A DNA stretch of 20,014 bases from CAYXUW01 sp964468375 (GTDB taxonomy: Bacteria > Planctomycetota > Phycisphaerae > Sedimentisphaerales > Anaerobacaceae): contig CAYXUW010000031.1 in the NCBI GenBank assembly GCA_964468375.1, positions 1-20,014 on the forward strand. Reading direction: 5' to 3'. Positions 7,547-14,843 of this stretch are shown here, one piece after another; the stretch's first letter is position 1, and each line of letters starts with the position of its first letter. The notes under the pieces are model-generated. The model searched no databases. It had not been told where the DNA came from and saw only the letters and a program-made list of their open reading frames with translations. Made by a program: the position numbers and the translations under genes.

Positions 7547-8362
7547 ATGGCGTTGGTTGACACCAAAAAGATGTTTGAGATGGCTTATAAAGGCGGTTAT
7601 GCCATCGGGGCATTCAATGTAAACAACATGGAAATCACGCAGGGTATTGTGGAGGCGATAGCCGAGGAGAAGGCCCCGCTTATTCTACAGATATCCAGAG
7701 GCGCGCGGTCTTATGCGGGCATTGGCTATCTGAAAGCGATTATCAATCAGGCGGTCGAAGAAAACCCCGATATTCCGATTGTTACACACCTTGACCATGG
7801 CGATACTTTTGAGACGTGTAAGCAATTCGTAGATGATGGTTTTACTTCGGTTATGATAGATGCCTCAAAATTGCCGTTTGAAGAGAACATTAAAGTTACC
7901 AAACAGGTTGTAGAGTATGCCCATGCCCACAACGTAGTGGTGGAGGCGGAATTAGACCAGTTAGGCGGTATTGAGGATGATGTGGTTGGAGTTGATGATG
8001 TTGCCCAGCATCTTACCGATCCGGCTCAGGTGGTGGAGTTTGTTGAGAAAAGCGGCTGTGATTCGCTTGCAGTTGCTTGTGGGACCAGTCATGGCGCTTA
8101 TAAGTTCAAGAGTGAACCTAAACTGGCTTTCAACGTAATCCAGGAGATATCGGAGAAACTGCCCGGATTCCCGCTGGTTATGCACGGCTCAAGCAGTGTA
8201 CTGAAGGAGTTCAAGGACCTTATCAATAAGTACGGCGGCGACATGCCGGATGCCATGGGTGTTCCTGAGGAGGCGATAAGCAAAGCAGCAAAGATGGCGG
8301 TTTGCAAGGTCAACATCGATACTGATTCGCAAATGACGAGTTTAATGAGGGAAGGAGGTTAG
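7547..8362 (+). CDS. fba: Class II fructose-bisphosphate aldolase, C-terminally truncated
   Basis: Zn-dependent aldolase of glycolysis/gluconeogenesis (fructose 1,6-bisphosphate to DHAP and glyceraldehyde 3-phosphate); the related tagatose-bisphosphate enzymes are an alternative. Catalytic and metal sites are all present: HLDHGDT with Asp83 and His84, EAELDQLGG (134-141), GTSHGAYK with His182, HGSSSV with His213, and NIDTD (256-260) for substrate. After NIDTDS the family normally continues RLAxT..IRK and a further ~40 residues; here it reads QMTSLMREGG and stops at 271, about 40-50 residues short. The last helix of the barrel and the C-terminal tail are missing, so activity is doubtful. Shine-Dalgarno AAGGAG lies 6 bases before the ATG. 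It could be a recent pseudogene, or a working short variant. Confidence 0.85.
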   Translation: MALVDTKKMFEMAYKGGYAIGAFNVNNMEITQGIVEAIAEEKAPLILQISRGARSYAGIGYLKAIINQAVEENPDIPIVTHLDHGDTFETCKQFVDDGFTSVMIDASKLPFEENIKVTKQVVEYAHAHNVVVEAELDQLGGIEDDVVGVDDVAQHLTDPAQVVEFVEKSGCDSLAVACGTSHGAYKFKSEPKLAFNVIQEISEKLPGFPLVMHGSSSVLKEFKDLINKYGGDMPDAMGVPEEAISKAAKMAVCKVNIDTDSQMTSLMREGG

Positions 8363-8363
8363 T

Positions 8364-8570
8364 ATGGCATCTTTAATTTGCAAAGTTCTAGCCATAATTC
8401 AGACTGTTGCTCTTTTCGGATTAGGGGCATGGATCTCGCTGATAGGTGGTTTAAAGCAAATGAGGACCAATTCTCCTTCAGAAGGCATCATGCTAATTGT
8501 CATTGGAGCAATCATATTATCTCTCTCGGGAATAATGGCTACGATTATGAGTAAACTATTGAGCAACTAG
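8364..8570 (+). CDS. Small two-helix membrane protein, unknown function
   Basis: A 68-residue protein that I do not recognise. It has two hydrophobic segments (about 3-28 and 41-66) separated by a short polar turn (KQMRTNSPSEG), so it should form a helical hairpin in the inner membrane; the charge pattern does not decide which side the turn faces. A perfect Shine-Dalgarno AAGGAGG (8352-8358) lies 5 bases before the ATG, inside the final codons of the truncated aldolase gene, and the ATG is 1 base after that gene's TAG. Such strong initiation signals argue that it is translated, coupled to the aldolase frame. It sits exactly where aldolase sequence is lost, so it may have arrived with the event that cut the aldolase gene. 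Confidence 0.6.
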   Translation: MASLICKVLAIIQTVALFGLGAWISLIGGLKQMRTNSPSEGIMLIVIGAIILSLSGIMATIMSKLLSN

Positions 8571-8606
8571 GTTTTTTTAGGTTGTGGGGGAGTGGTTGGT
8601 TGTTCA

Positions 8607-8627
8607 CTACCTGACAATGTCAGGTAG
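8607..8627. repeat. Perfect inverted repeat, 9-bp arms
   Basis: CTACCTGAC and GTCAGGTAG around an AAT loop, 37 bases after the small membrane protein gene. No T-run follows, so it is not a standard terminator; it may still be an RNA 3'-end structure or a protein-binding site. Confidence 0.6.
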
Positions 8628-8655
8628 CGCAGGGTAGTAACGGAAGTATATTAGC

Positions 8656-8675
8656 ATATTAGAATATTCTAATAT
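8656..8675. repeat. Perfect 20-bp palindrome
   Basis: ATATTAGAATATTCTAATAT is fully self-complementary with no spacer. It is AT-rich and lies in the space between convergent genes, where an operator would not be expected. Confidence 0.6.
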
Positions 8676-8759
8676 CCCATTTTAGCAATCAGGTAATATA
8701 ACTCTCTCGCCCTCGGTGGGTTCGGTGAAGCGGTCTCAAAGCGGGCTGGCGAGGCAGTC

Positions 8760-8790
8760 GCAATTGGCGATTAGGCCGTTCGCCAATTGC
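8760..8790. repeat. Perfect inverted repeat, 11-bp arms
   Basis: GCAATTGGCGA and TCGCCAATTGC separated by 9 bases (TTAGGCCGT), followed by a moderately T-rich stretch (TTCGGGGTTTTCG). It could serve as a terminator for rightward transcription, though the T-run is poor. It lies 36 bases before dispersed repeat copy B. Confidence 0.6.
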
Positions 8791-8826
8791 TTCGGGGTTT
8801 TCGAGGTTGGGGAAAATACACATAAT

Positions 8827-8921
8827 TGCTTGTGGTGCCGGATGCCCGCGAGTCGGAAACAGACAGCAGTTCGCCGGAGGCGGACAGTAAAATAGTATCC
8901 GAGCAGAAGGCAGGACAAGCA
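8827..8921 (+). repeat. Dispersed ~95-bp repeat, copy B
   Basis: Second copy of the element at 6971-7065, same orientation, 1.86 kb apart. The identical core includes the GTTCGCC-GGA-GGCGGAC stem. It ends about 16 bases before the stop codon of the convergent hydrolase gene. The remaining space 8571-8937 holds only this repeat and the three inverted repeats listed separately; no gene was found there. Confidence 0.7.
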
Positions 8922-8937
8922 AATAGATTTGCGTCAA

Positions 8938-9849
8938 TTACGCTGTTGCCAGTTCGGTTTCTACGCGAATGGGAGCTGACGTCGGCTTGCCATTTCGCAG
9001 AAAAGCCCTGATGAGCGAAAGTGTCTGCTGAGGTGATTCGATAAACATAAAATGGCCGGTGTTCTTTAAGAAAACCAGCCGGGATTGAGGGAGAAGTTTA
9101 TGAAGTGTATGCGGGGCCCAGCGAGGCTCGGGGTCAGCATCGGCACATACAATCAGGGTTGGGCAATTTATAGCGGATAATTTGTCATAAATATTTAAGC
9201 TGCTGATGTTTCTCATAATAAATGCGGCGGCCTTTCTTTGATTGTTGGCAGTATTTTTGCTGACAAAAAAATCAAGAAGGTCCGCCAAAGACGGGTTGTG
9301 AAAAAAGGGTTTTGTCGCAATTCGATAATATTTTTTTACAGTTTCCACGTGTCTATTTTTAAATGCATTTGACAGCTTAATCTCTCTCATAGCCAGTTCG
9401 TCTTTGGGCAGTGTTTTTTTCTTAACATTTTCATAATACTGCTCGAAATACTTCGCATCCAGCCCGGAGCCCGCAAGCACAGTCAGCGAGCGCAGGTTCA
9501 GCGGATACCTTACGGCGTAATAGACCGCCAGAGCCCCGCCCCAGGAATGGCCGAGGAGATTTATTTTTCCGAGATTCAGTTTTCTGCGCAGGCCTTCCAA
9601 ATCCTGCGAAAAGTTATTGAGGGTCATCGAATCGGCGTTCACATCTCCCGAGGAGTTGCCTGTTGAGCGCTGGTCGTAAAAGATGATTTTATAGTCGTCG
9701 GCGAGTTTGCTCAGGGGCAGGATATAGTTATGATCGAAGCCGGGGCCGCCGTGAGAGATTACAATCGGTTCTCCATCTCCCACAATTTTATAGTAAAGCC
9801 GGACACCGTTTACATTTACAAATCCCTCTTCGACATTAGGTTGTTTCAT
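8938..9849 (-). CDS. Alpha/beta hydrolase, proline iminopeptidase-like (S33 type)
   Basis: A 303-residue single-domain alpha/beta hydrolase. The oxyanion motif HGGPG (33-37) and the following YDQRSTGNS (58-66) are hallmarks of the proline iminopeptidase/S33 group. The nucleophile is Ser102 in GHSWGG, the acid is Asp237 or Asp239 in CADADPEP, and the base is His266 in NTGHFMF. A cap of helices spans about 130-215. Ribosome site GGAGG (complement at 9857-9861) lies 7 bases before the ATG. No signal peptide, so cytoplasmic. It is 79 bases downstream of the outer-membrane protein gene on the same strand and may be cotranscribed. Substrate cannot be assigned: peptidase, esterase or lactonase activities all occur in this group. 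Confidence 0.85.
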   Translation of the reverse strand: MKQPNVEEGFVNVNGVRLYYKIVGDGEPIVISHGGPGFDHNYILPLSKLADDYKIIFYDQRSTGNSSGDVNADSMTLNNFSQDLEGLRRKLNLGKINLLGHSWGGALAVYYAVRYPLNLRSLTVLAGSGLDAKYFEQYYENVKKKTLPKDELAMREIKLSNAFKNRHVETVKKYYRIATKPFFHNPSLADLLDFFVSKNTANNQRKAAAFIMRNISSLNIYDKLSAINCPTLIVCADADPEPRWAPHTLHKLLPQSRLVFLKNTGHFMFIESPQQTLSLIRAFLRNGKPTSAPIRVETELATA

Positions 9850-9928
9850 TCAACAGCCTCCGGGAGGAAGCGCAATAGCTATAATGCGAGCGGTTCCGTC
9901 AAACGGGCAACAACGATGGTTTAATTTT

Positions 9929-10702
9929 TCAGTTAAGTTTAAATAAGAGATTCATACCAATTGCGTCCGCAGTAGCCGTGTGCTGATACTCGATACAGAA
10001 ATCGGAGTTGCTGGTAACCTTTATTTTTGTGCCGATGTAGCCGCCGAAGGCACTGCCTTCATCCATATCGTAGCGTATCGCACCTGCCCCGGCTATGCGA
10101 TAGGCCTTAAATTTACCGTCAATTATATGAAGGAAGGGGCCTCCATAAATCGACATTTTTTCATTTAGTCTGTAAGTTGGTCCTGTTGCTATTTGAATCT
10201 CCCACATACCGATGCTGGCCGACCATGGTGTGCCTCCCGCTCTGGCTCTGCCTTCAGCTTCAGCCCAAAGCAGCTGAAAGAGCCCGCCCCATTCAAAATT
10301 GGGTTTTTCGAGAAATGTTGCTTTTGTCCCGAAGCCGATGACATAGCCGTTACCCAATCGAGGTAAAGCAGTCTCGAAACTTAAACCGCCGGGCTCTTTA
10401 ACTTTTGCGGAACCACCACCTGCCCGGAACGAAAATTCCAAGTTTTCCCATAAACCATAACCGATATCGGCGAGCACATATTGACTTATTACATCATTCA
10501 TACAGAAACTTGGTCCGCCACCGGGTGAAGTGCCCTGGTTCAAATCGACATCCATATCGGAGTATGAGTAGTCGACTCCCGCTCTAAGCTGGCCCTTATA
10601 CAGGCCGGACGTTGGCGGTCCCATCGGAGACAGTGCAGGAGCGAACGAACTGTGAAAGCAAACCACAGCAAGAACAACAATCAGTGACAATATTTTCCTC
10701 AT
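9929..10702 (-). CDS. Secreted protein, probably a small outer-membrane beta-barrel
   Basis: A 257-residue protein with a clear signal peptide (MRKILSLIVVLAVVCFHSSF, cleavage probably near the following APA) and then Gly/aromatic-rich stretches with alternating hydrophobicity, such as LRAGVDYSYSDMDVDL, LEFSFRAGGG and FGGYIGTKIKV, ending MNLLFKLN. This fits an 8-12-strand barrel of the OmpW/opacity-like sort, but no named family is recognised. The start is the ATG at 10702, because the AAAGGAG ribosome site (complement near 10711-10717) lies 8 bases upstream and would fall inside the coding region if the ATG at 10720 were used. It is divergent from rarA and lies upstream of the hydrolase gene. 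Confidence 0.7.
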   Translation of the reverse strand: MRKILSLIVVLAVVCFHSSFAPALSPMGPPTSGLYKGQLRAGVDYSYSDMDVDLNQGTSPGGGPSFCMNDVISQYVLADIGYGLWENLEFSFRAGGGSAKVKEPGGLSFETALPRLGNGYVIGFGTKATFLEKPNFEWGGLFQLLWAEAEGRARAGGTPWSASIGMWEIQIATGPTYRLNEKMSIYGGPFLHIIDGKFKAYRIAGAGAIRYDMDEGSAFGGYIGTKIKVTSNSDFCIEYQHTATADAIGMNLLFKLN

Positions 10703-10886
10703 GATGATGACTCCTTTCATTAAATACCTGGTTTCTCATATAAACCAAAATCCCCCACCTCAATCAGACTAATTTTCATAAGTTTATTGGTATTAAACGG
10801 CAGGTCAAATAAAAAAATATTTCCAGAAATTTTTATTGAGGAAAAAGAGGGCGGAGGAAACATTCGCAATGGGAGGGGATTTCGGG

Positions 10887-10892
10887 TATAAT
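10887..10892 (+). promoter_or_regulatory. Candidate -10 box giving a near-leaderless rarA transcript
   Basis: TATAAT ends 8 bases before the rarA ATG at 10901, so transcription would begin at or just before the start codon. The -35 region is weak (TTCGCA at 10863-10868, 18-base spacer). No Shine-Dalgarno site lies at normal distance, which is consistent with leaderless initiation. Confidence 0.35.
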
Positions 10893-10900
10893 CCCCGTCG

Positions 10901-12289
10901 ATGGCAAGGGTTTTTGATAAGGAAACTTTGTTCAGCGGTGCTGAGAAGGCGAAAATAGCGGAGGCGGCGCCGCTGGCGGTTCGGATGCGGCCGAGGACTT
11001 TGGATGAGTTCGCGGGGCAGAAGCATTTCATCGGGGAGGGGAAGCTATTGAGGCGGATGCTGGAGGCGGACAGGCCCAGCAGCTTGATATTTTACGGACC
11101 GCCCGGGACGGGCAAGACGTCGCTGGCGATGGTGATAGCCAACTACACCAAGGCGAAATTCCATTATCTAAGCGCGCCGTCGGCAAGCGTTCAGGACATC
11201 CGCGAAGTGATTGCGGAGGCGAAGGACAGATTGGCAGCAGCGGGGGCGAGGACGGTGCTATTTATCGATGAGATTCACCGGTTCAATCGGGCGCAGCAGG
11301 ATGTTTTGCTGGATGACGTGGAATCGGGGGTTTTGATACTCATAGGGGCTACGACTGAGAATCCTTTTTTCTCGGTCAATTCGCCGCTGATTTCGCGGAG
11401 CACGATATTTAGTTTCGAGCCGCTCAGCGAGGAAGATATTGTGGGATTGCTTAAAGGAGCGATTTCCGATGCGGAGAGGGGGTTTGGCAAGTTTAATGTC
11501 GAGCCGGAAGAGAAGGCGCTGAAGTTTCTGGCGGTGATGAGCGACGGCGATGCGCGAAGAGCATTAACGGCCTTAGAGGTAGGCGTGCTGTCTCAAGCGG
11601 CCCATCAGAAGGGTAAGGGGATAAAATTTAATCTGAGAGTTGCCAAAGAGTCGATACAACAAAAGGCAATCGAATACGACGGCACAGGTGATACACACTA
11701 CGATTTGGCGAGTGCTTTTCAGAAGAGTATGCGCGGCAGCGACCCTGATGCGACTGTTTACTGGCTTGCGAGGATGATAGCGGGCGGAGAGGATACTCGG
11801 TTTATTGCACGGCGGATTGCGGTGTGTGCGGCTGAGGACGTCGGGAACGCTGACCCGATGGCGACGGTTCTGGCGGCGGCAGCTGTTCAGGTATCGGAGT
11901 TTGTGGGTTTGCCGGAGGCACAATTAGCGCTGGCGCAGGCGGCGATATATGTTGCGTGTGCGCCGAAATCGAATGCGTCGGCCTCGGCTATCTGGGAGGC
12001 GGTTGGTGATGTAAAGTCGAAGGAGACGGCGGCGGTGCCGAAGCATTTGAAGGACAGTCATTATAAGGGTGCGAAGAAACTGGGTTTAGGAACAGGTTAC
12101 AAATATCCGCATAATTTTAAGGGCGGTTTTGTGCTGCAGGAGTATCTTCCGGCAGATTTTAAGAAAAAGTATTACGAGCCGAGAGAGGCGGGATATGAAA
12201 AAAATATCAAGCTCTATTTACAAAAGCTGGAAACCTTGATACAAAATAGCAAAGTTACTCAAGATCGCGGCGGGGAAAAGGATATTTGA
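10901..12289 (+). CDS. rarA: Replication-associated recombination protein A (RarA/MgsA), AAA+ ATPase
   Basis: AAA+ ATPase of the clamp-loader clade that acts at stalled replication forks. The N-terminal segment AEAAPLAVRMRPRTLDEFAG (20-39) is the family's start; Walker A is GPPGTGKT (66-73), Walker B LFIDEIHR (120-127), sensor 1 TTENP (151-155), SRS with the arginine finger (165-167), and sensor 2 DGDARRAL (215-222). The C-terminal tetramerisation region is recognisable by HYDLASAFQKSMRGSDPDA and EDVGNADPMA. Length 462 is normal. The ATG at 10901 has no Shine-Dalgarno site but follows a TATAAT closely. Its TGA abuts the ATG of the next gene (TGAATG), beginning a run of six closely spaced + strand genes. 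Confidence 0.94.
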   Translation: MARVFDKETLFSGAEKAKIAEAAPLAVRMRPRTLDEFAGQKHFIGEGKLLRRMLEADRPSSLIFYGPPGTGKTSLAMVIANYTKAKFHYLSAPSASVQDIREVIAEAKDRLAAAGARTVLFIDEIHRFNRAQQDVLLDDVESGVLILIGATTENPFFSVNSPLISRSTIFSFEPLSEEDIVGLLKGAISDAERGFGKFNVEPEEKALKFLAVMSDGDARRALTALEVGVLSQAAHQKGKGIKFNLRVAKESIQQKAIEYDGTGDTHYDLASAFQKSMRGSDPDATVYWLARMIAGGEDTRFIARRIAVCAAEDVGNADPMATVLAAAAVQVSEFVGLPEAQLALAQAAIYVACAPKSNASASAIWEAVGDVKSKETAAVPKHLKDSHYKGAKKLGLGTGYKYPHNFKGGFVLQEYLPADFKKKYYEPREAGYEKNIKLYLQKLETLIQNSKVTQDRGGEKDI

Positions 12290-12871
12290 ATGGATAAAGA
12301 ACAATTGCGCGGCGAGCTGCAGAAATGTCTACGTGTTATCCCGCCGGAACAAAGAGGCGAGAAGAGCCATAGAATTTGCCGGAATCTGGTTTCGACGGCT
12401 CAGTTTCAAGGTGCGTCATCGGTTATGATGTATTTGCCGCTGGCATATGAGGTAGATACTTCCGAGGTTATACTTCACGCGTGGCAGTTAGGCAAATCGG
12501 TTTCAGTTCCGAGGATTTCGTGGCAGCAAAGGCATATGATAGCTGTGGAGATAAATTCGCTGGAGACCGGGCTTTCGACATCGGCCTTTGGCCTGCGCAG
12601 TCCTGTGACCGGTGTTCCGGTGCCGTTCGAGGAGATTGATTTGGTGGTTGTCCCTGCTCTGGGATTCGACAGGAAAGGCAACCGGCTTGGGCGGGGCAGC
12701 TCTTATTATGACAGGTTTTTCACCGATAATGAATTAAGAGCATGCAAATCCGGCCTTGCTTTCGCGGAGCAGGTGGTTGACTCGATACCCGTGGATTCGA
12801 CGGATGTGCCGGTGGATTTTTTAGTGACTGATGAAGAAGTGATGTATTTTAACAGCCAAAAAGGAGAATAA
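12290..12871 (+). CDS. 5-formyltetrahydrofolate cyclo-ligase
   Basis: Cytoplasmic enzyme of folate metabolism: ATP-dependent conversion of 5-formyl-THF to 5,10-methenyl-THF (the YgfA/YqgN/MTHFS family). The family core PALGFDRKGNRLGRGSSYYD (122-141) is present, although the usual GRGGGYYDR reads GRGSSYYDR, with two serines replacing glycines in the nucleotide-binding loop. Other marks are YLPLAYEVDTSEVI (48-61), SVPRI (72-76) and the C-terminal DSTDVPVDFLVTDEEV. Length 193 is typical. It starts directly after the rarA stop, so translation is probably coupled. The gene ends 1 base before the transpeptidase ATG, whose AAGGAG site lies inside this gene's last codons. Confidence 0.88.
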   Translation: MDKEQLRGELQKCLRVIPPEQRGEKSHRICRNLVSTAQFQGASSVMMYLPLAYEVDTSEVILHAWQLGKSVSVPRISWQQRHMIAVEINSLETGLSTSAFGLRSPVTGVPVPFEEIDLVVVPALGFDRKGNRLGRGSSYYDRFFTDNELRACKSGLAFAEQVVDSIPVDSTDVPVDFLVTDEEVMYFNSQKGE

Positions 12872-12872
12872 A

Positions 12873-13862
12873 ATGGCTCGTTTGTACGGCGGACGAAGAG
12901 TACGGAGCAGATGGATATATGTTGTTTTGGTGTTGTTGATTATTGCTGTAGCGGCTGTGTTTGTTAAGAGATATTATCCTCTCGGCCAAGATAAGGCATC
13001 GACCGATACAATTGCGCCGGCAGAGAGTGAAGTAATTTTGCCTGGAGCGGAGACAGAGCCGAATTTGTTAGAGCTGGCACCATCAACTGAAGGGGATAGC
13101 CGCTGGGCGGCAGAGCTTATTTCTGAGGCGATGTCCTATCTTGAGGCGGAGCCGCCCAGAATTATAGAGGCGCGTGACCGGTTAAACGAGACGTTGCCGT
13201 TGCCTATGAGCGAACAGCAGCGAAAGTTTGTTAAGGAAAAGCTTTCCGAGCTTGCGGATAAGTGGCTTTTCAGCAGGACGATTTTTCCTCAGGACAAGCT
13301 TTGCGGCTTTTATAAGGTTCAGCCGGGCGATTTGCTTTCGACAATCGGCAAGCGGTTTAAGGTTCCGTATGAGATTCTTATGGAGATTAATAACATCATC
13401 CATCCGAGAGCTCTGCAGGCAGGTGAGGTAATAAAGGTAATCAACGGTCCGTTTCATGCAAGGGTGTACCGTTCAACTTTCGCAATGGATTTGTATCTTC
13501 AGAACACTTTTGTTAGGAGTTTTCCTGTTGGTCTCGGTAAGCCGGGTATGGAGACACCTACGGGGCTTTGGGCCGTTAGGGAGGATGGTAAATTGATAGC
13601 TCCCACCTGGACGGACCCGATTTCCGGCAAGACATACGAGCCGGAGGACCCGGATTATCCTTTAGGTTCGAGGTGGATAGGGCTGGAGGGTCTTAAAGGG
13701 GATGCTGTAGGCAGGACGGGCTTTGCAATTCATGGGACGAAAGACCCTAATCAGATTGGTATCGCGGGTTCGCAGGGATGCGTTCGTTTGCACAACGGTA
13801 ATGCGATTCTGCTTTATAATTTGCTGGTGCCGGAATATTCGCGAGTGGAAATAGTGGAGTAA
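12873..13862 (+). CDS. LysM-domain L,D-transpeptidase (YkuD family), membrane-anchored
   Basis: Periplasmic cell-wall enzyme expected to make 3-3 peptidoglycan cross-links or attach proteins to the wall. Order: short basic N-terminus, one membrane helix (14-31), an acidic linker to about 75, a helical stretch (76-135), a LysM domain (146-190, FYKVQPGDLLSTIGKRFKVP ... LQAGEVIKVI) that binds peptidoglycan glycan, and the YkuD catalytic domain (about 195-329). The catalytic signature is complete: HGTKDPNQIGIAGSQGCVRL with His287 and nucleophile Cys303. It could be a true transpeptidase or an endopeptidase-like relative. A strong AAGGAG precedes the ATG. Being 21 bases upstream of the VWA-ExbB-ExbD genes, it places that set in cell-wall context. 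Confidence 0.92.
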   Translation: MARLYGGRRVRSRWIYVVLVLLIIAVAAVFVKRYYPLGQDKASTDTIAPAESEVILPGAETEPNLLELAPSTEGDSRWAAELISEAMSYLEAEPPRIIEARDRLNETLPLPMSEQQRKFVKEKLSELADKWLFSRTIFPQDKLCGFYKVQPGDLLSTIGKRFKVPYEILMEINNIIHPRALQAGEVIKVINGPFHARVYRSTFAMDLYLQNTFVRSFPVGLGKPGMETPTGLWAVREDGKLIAPTWTDPISGKTYEPEDPDYPLGSRWIGLEGLKGDAVGRTGFAIHGTKDPNQIGIAGSQGCVRLHNGNAILLYNLLVPEYSRVEIVE

Positions 13863-13883
13863 CAGTTTAGAGAAAATAAGGTA

Positions 13884-14819
13884 GTGCTTTTTGGTTTTGT
13901 ATCGGTGAACCAGAGGATGATTCGGAGCGGCGGCGTGACATTTTGGGCGTGGACGGTTTCTATAGCGGTGCATCTTATAGCGTTTACCGGTTTTGGTTTT
14001 GTCAAGTTTTCTCAGACAGAGGGCGGAGTGAAGCAAAGACCTGTTCCCACAGCCAAGGTTAGTCAGGTAAAAAAGCTTGTGCAAACGGCGGGCGTAATCC
14101 CTAAGCCGAAAATGAAAAGGCCCGACAAGGTGAGGTTGACAGGGAAGAATGCGAGTTTACTGCCGGTAGGGGAAATTTTTGGCAAAACAAAATCGGTTTC
14201 TGAAGATCGGCAGAGTTTAGCCACATCCTCTGCCCCGGTGAGTAAATTTTCTCCGCCGAGCGGCGCCGATTTGCGGGAAGGGATAGAATTTTTCGGCAGT
14301 TTCGCGGATGAGCGCAAGGTGTATTATGTCGTAGATTGTTCGGGTAGTATGCAGGGAGTGTTCGGGCGCGTTCGAGAGCAGCTGATTGAATCCATTGCAG
14401 AGCTTCAGCCGGACCAGTATTTTTACATTATTTTTTTCGGGGGTGACAGATTGTTTGAATTCGGTGATGGTGAGTTGCTTCGCGCAGCGGAGGAGACAAA
14501 ATCGGCGGCATACGAGTTTATCGATTCGATTCAGCCGGCGGGACACACCAATGCTTCGGCTGCGTTCGAAAGGGCGGTGCAGATTCGTGACAGTGTGGCT
14601 GATAGCGGTTCGGTTGTTTATTTTCTCACCGACGGTTTCGAGCTTGCGGCCGAGGACGAGCTGGGATTTTCGCAGGAATTAAGTGAGATACTGACTAAAT
14701 TTGCGCCGAATACGAGAATTAATACGATAGGATTCTGGCCGCAGCGAGGTGACCGTGAAATGCTGGAGACAATAGCAGAGCAGAGCGGCGGCGAGTTTGT
14801 TCTTGTTGATGATTATTGA
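13884..14819 (+). CDS. VWA-domain protein with TonB-like N-terminal membrane anchor
   Basis: Residues 19-42 form one membrane helix (VTFWAWTVSIAVHLIAFTGF) containing Ser26 and His30, the Ser-x3-His pair that TonB and TolA carry in their anchor and need for coupling to ExbB/ExbD or TolQ/TolR. A Lys/Pro-rich linker (about 45-130) follows. Residues 143-311 are a von Willebrand A domain with an intact metal site: DCSGSM (151-156), Thr222 in GHTNAS and Asp250 in LTDG. The domain should lie in the periplasm. ExbB and ExbD genes follow within 24 and 27 bases, so I infer that this protein is their moving partner. The start is uncertain: GTG 13884 (weak AAGG upstream), GTG 13905 or ATG 13917; all leave the helix intact. 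No TonB C-terminal domain is present. Confidence 0.8.
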   Translation: MLFGFVSVNQRMIRSGGVTFWAWTVSIAVHLIAFTGFGFVKFSQTEGGVKQRPVPTAKVSQVKKLVQTAGVIPKPKMKRPDKVRLTGKNASLLPVGEIFGKTKSVSEDRQSLATSSAPVSKFSPPSGADLREGIEFFGSFADERKVYYVVDCSGSMQGVFGRVREQLIESIAELQPDQYFYIIFFGGDRLFEFGDGELLRAAEETKSAAYEFIDSIQPAGHTNASAAFERAVQIRDSVADSGSVVYFLTDGFELAAEDELGFSQELSEILTKFAPNTRINTIGFWPQRGDREMLETIAEQSGGEFVLVDDY

Positions 14820-14843
14820 GTTCGCGGTATATGAGATGTAATA

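Noticed and set aside
8689..8937. Minus-strand frames covering repeat copy B
   Set aside because: They run through inverted repeats and the dispersed repeat, lack ribosome sites and show no protein-like hydrophobic pattern.
6416..8937. Insertion sequence, phage or integron remnant
   Set aside because: Despite repeats and broken genes, no transposase, integrase, terminal inverted repeats or target duplication could be found.
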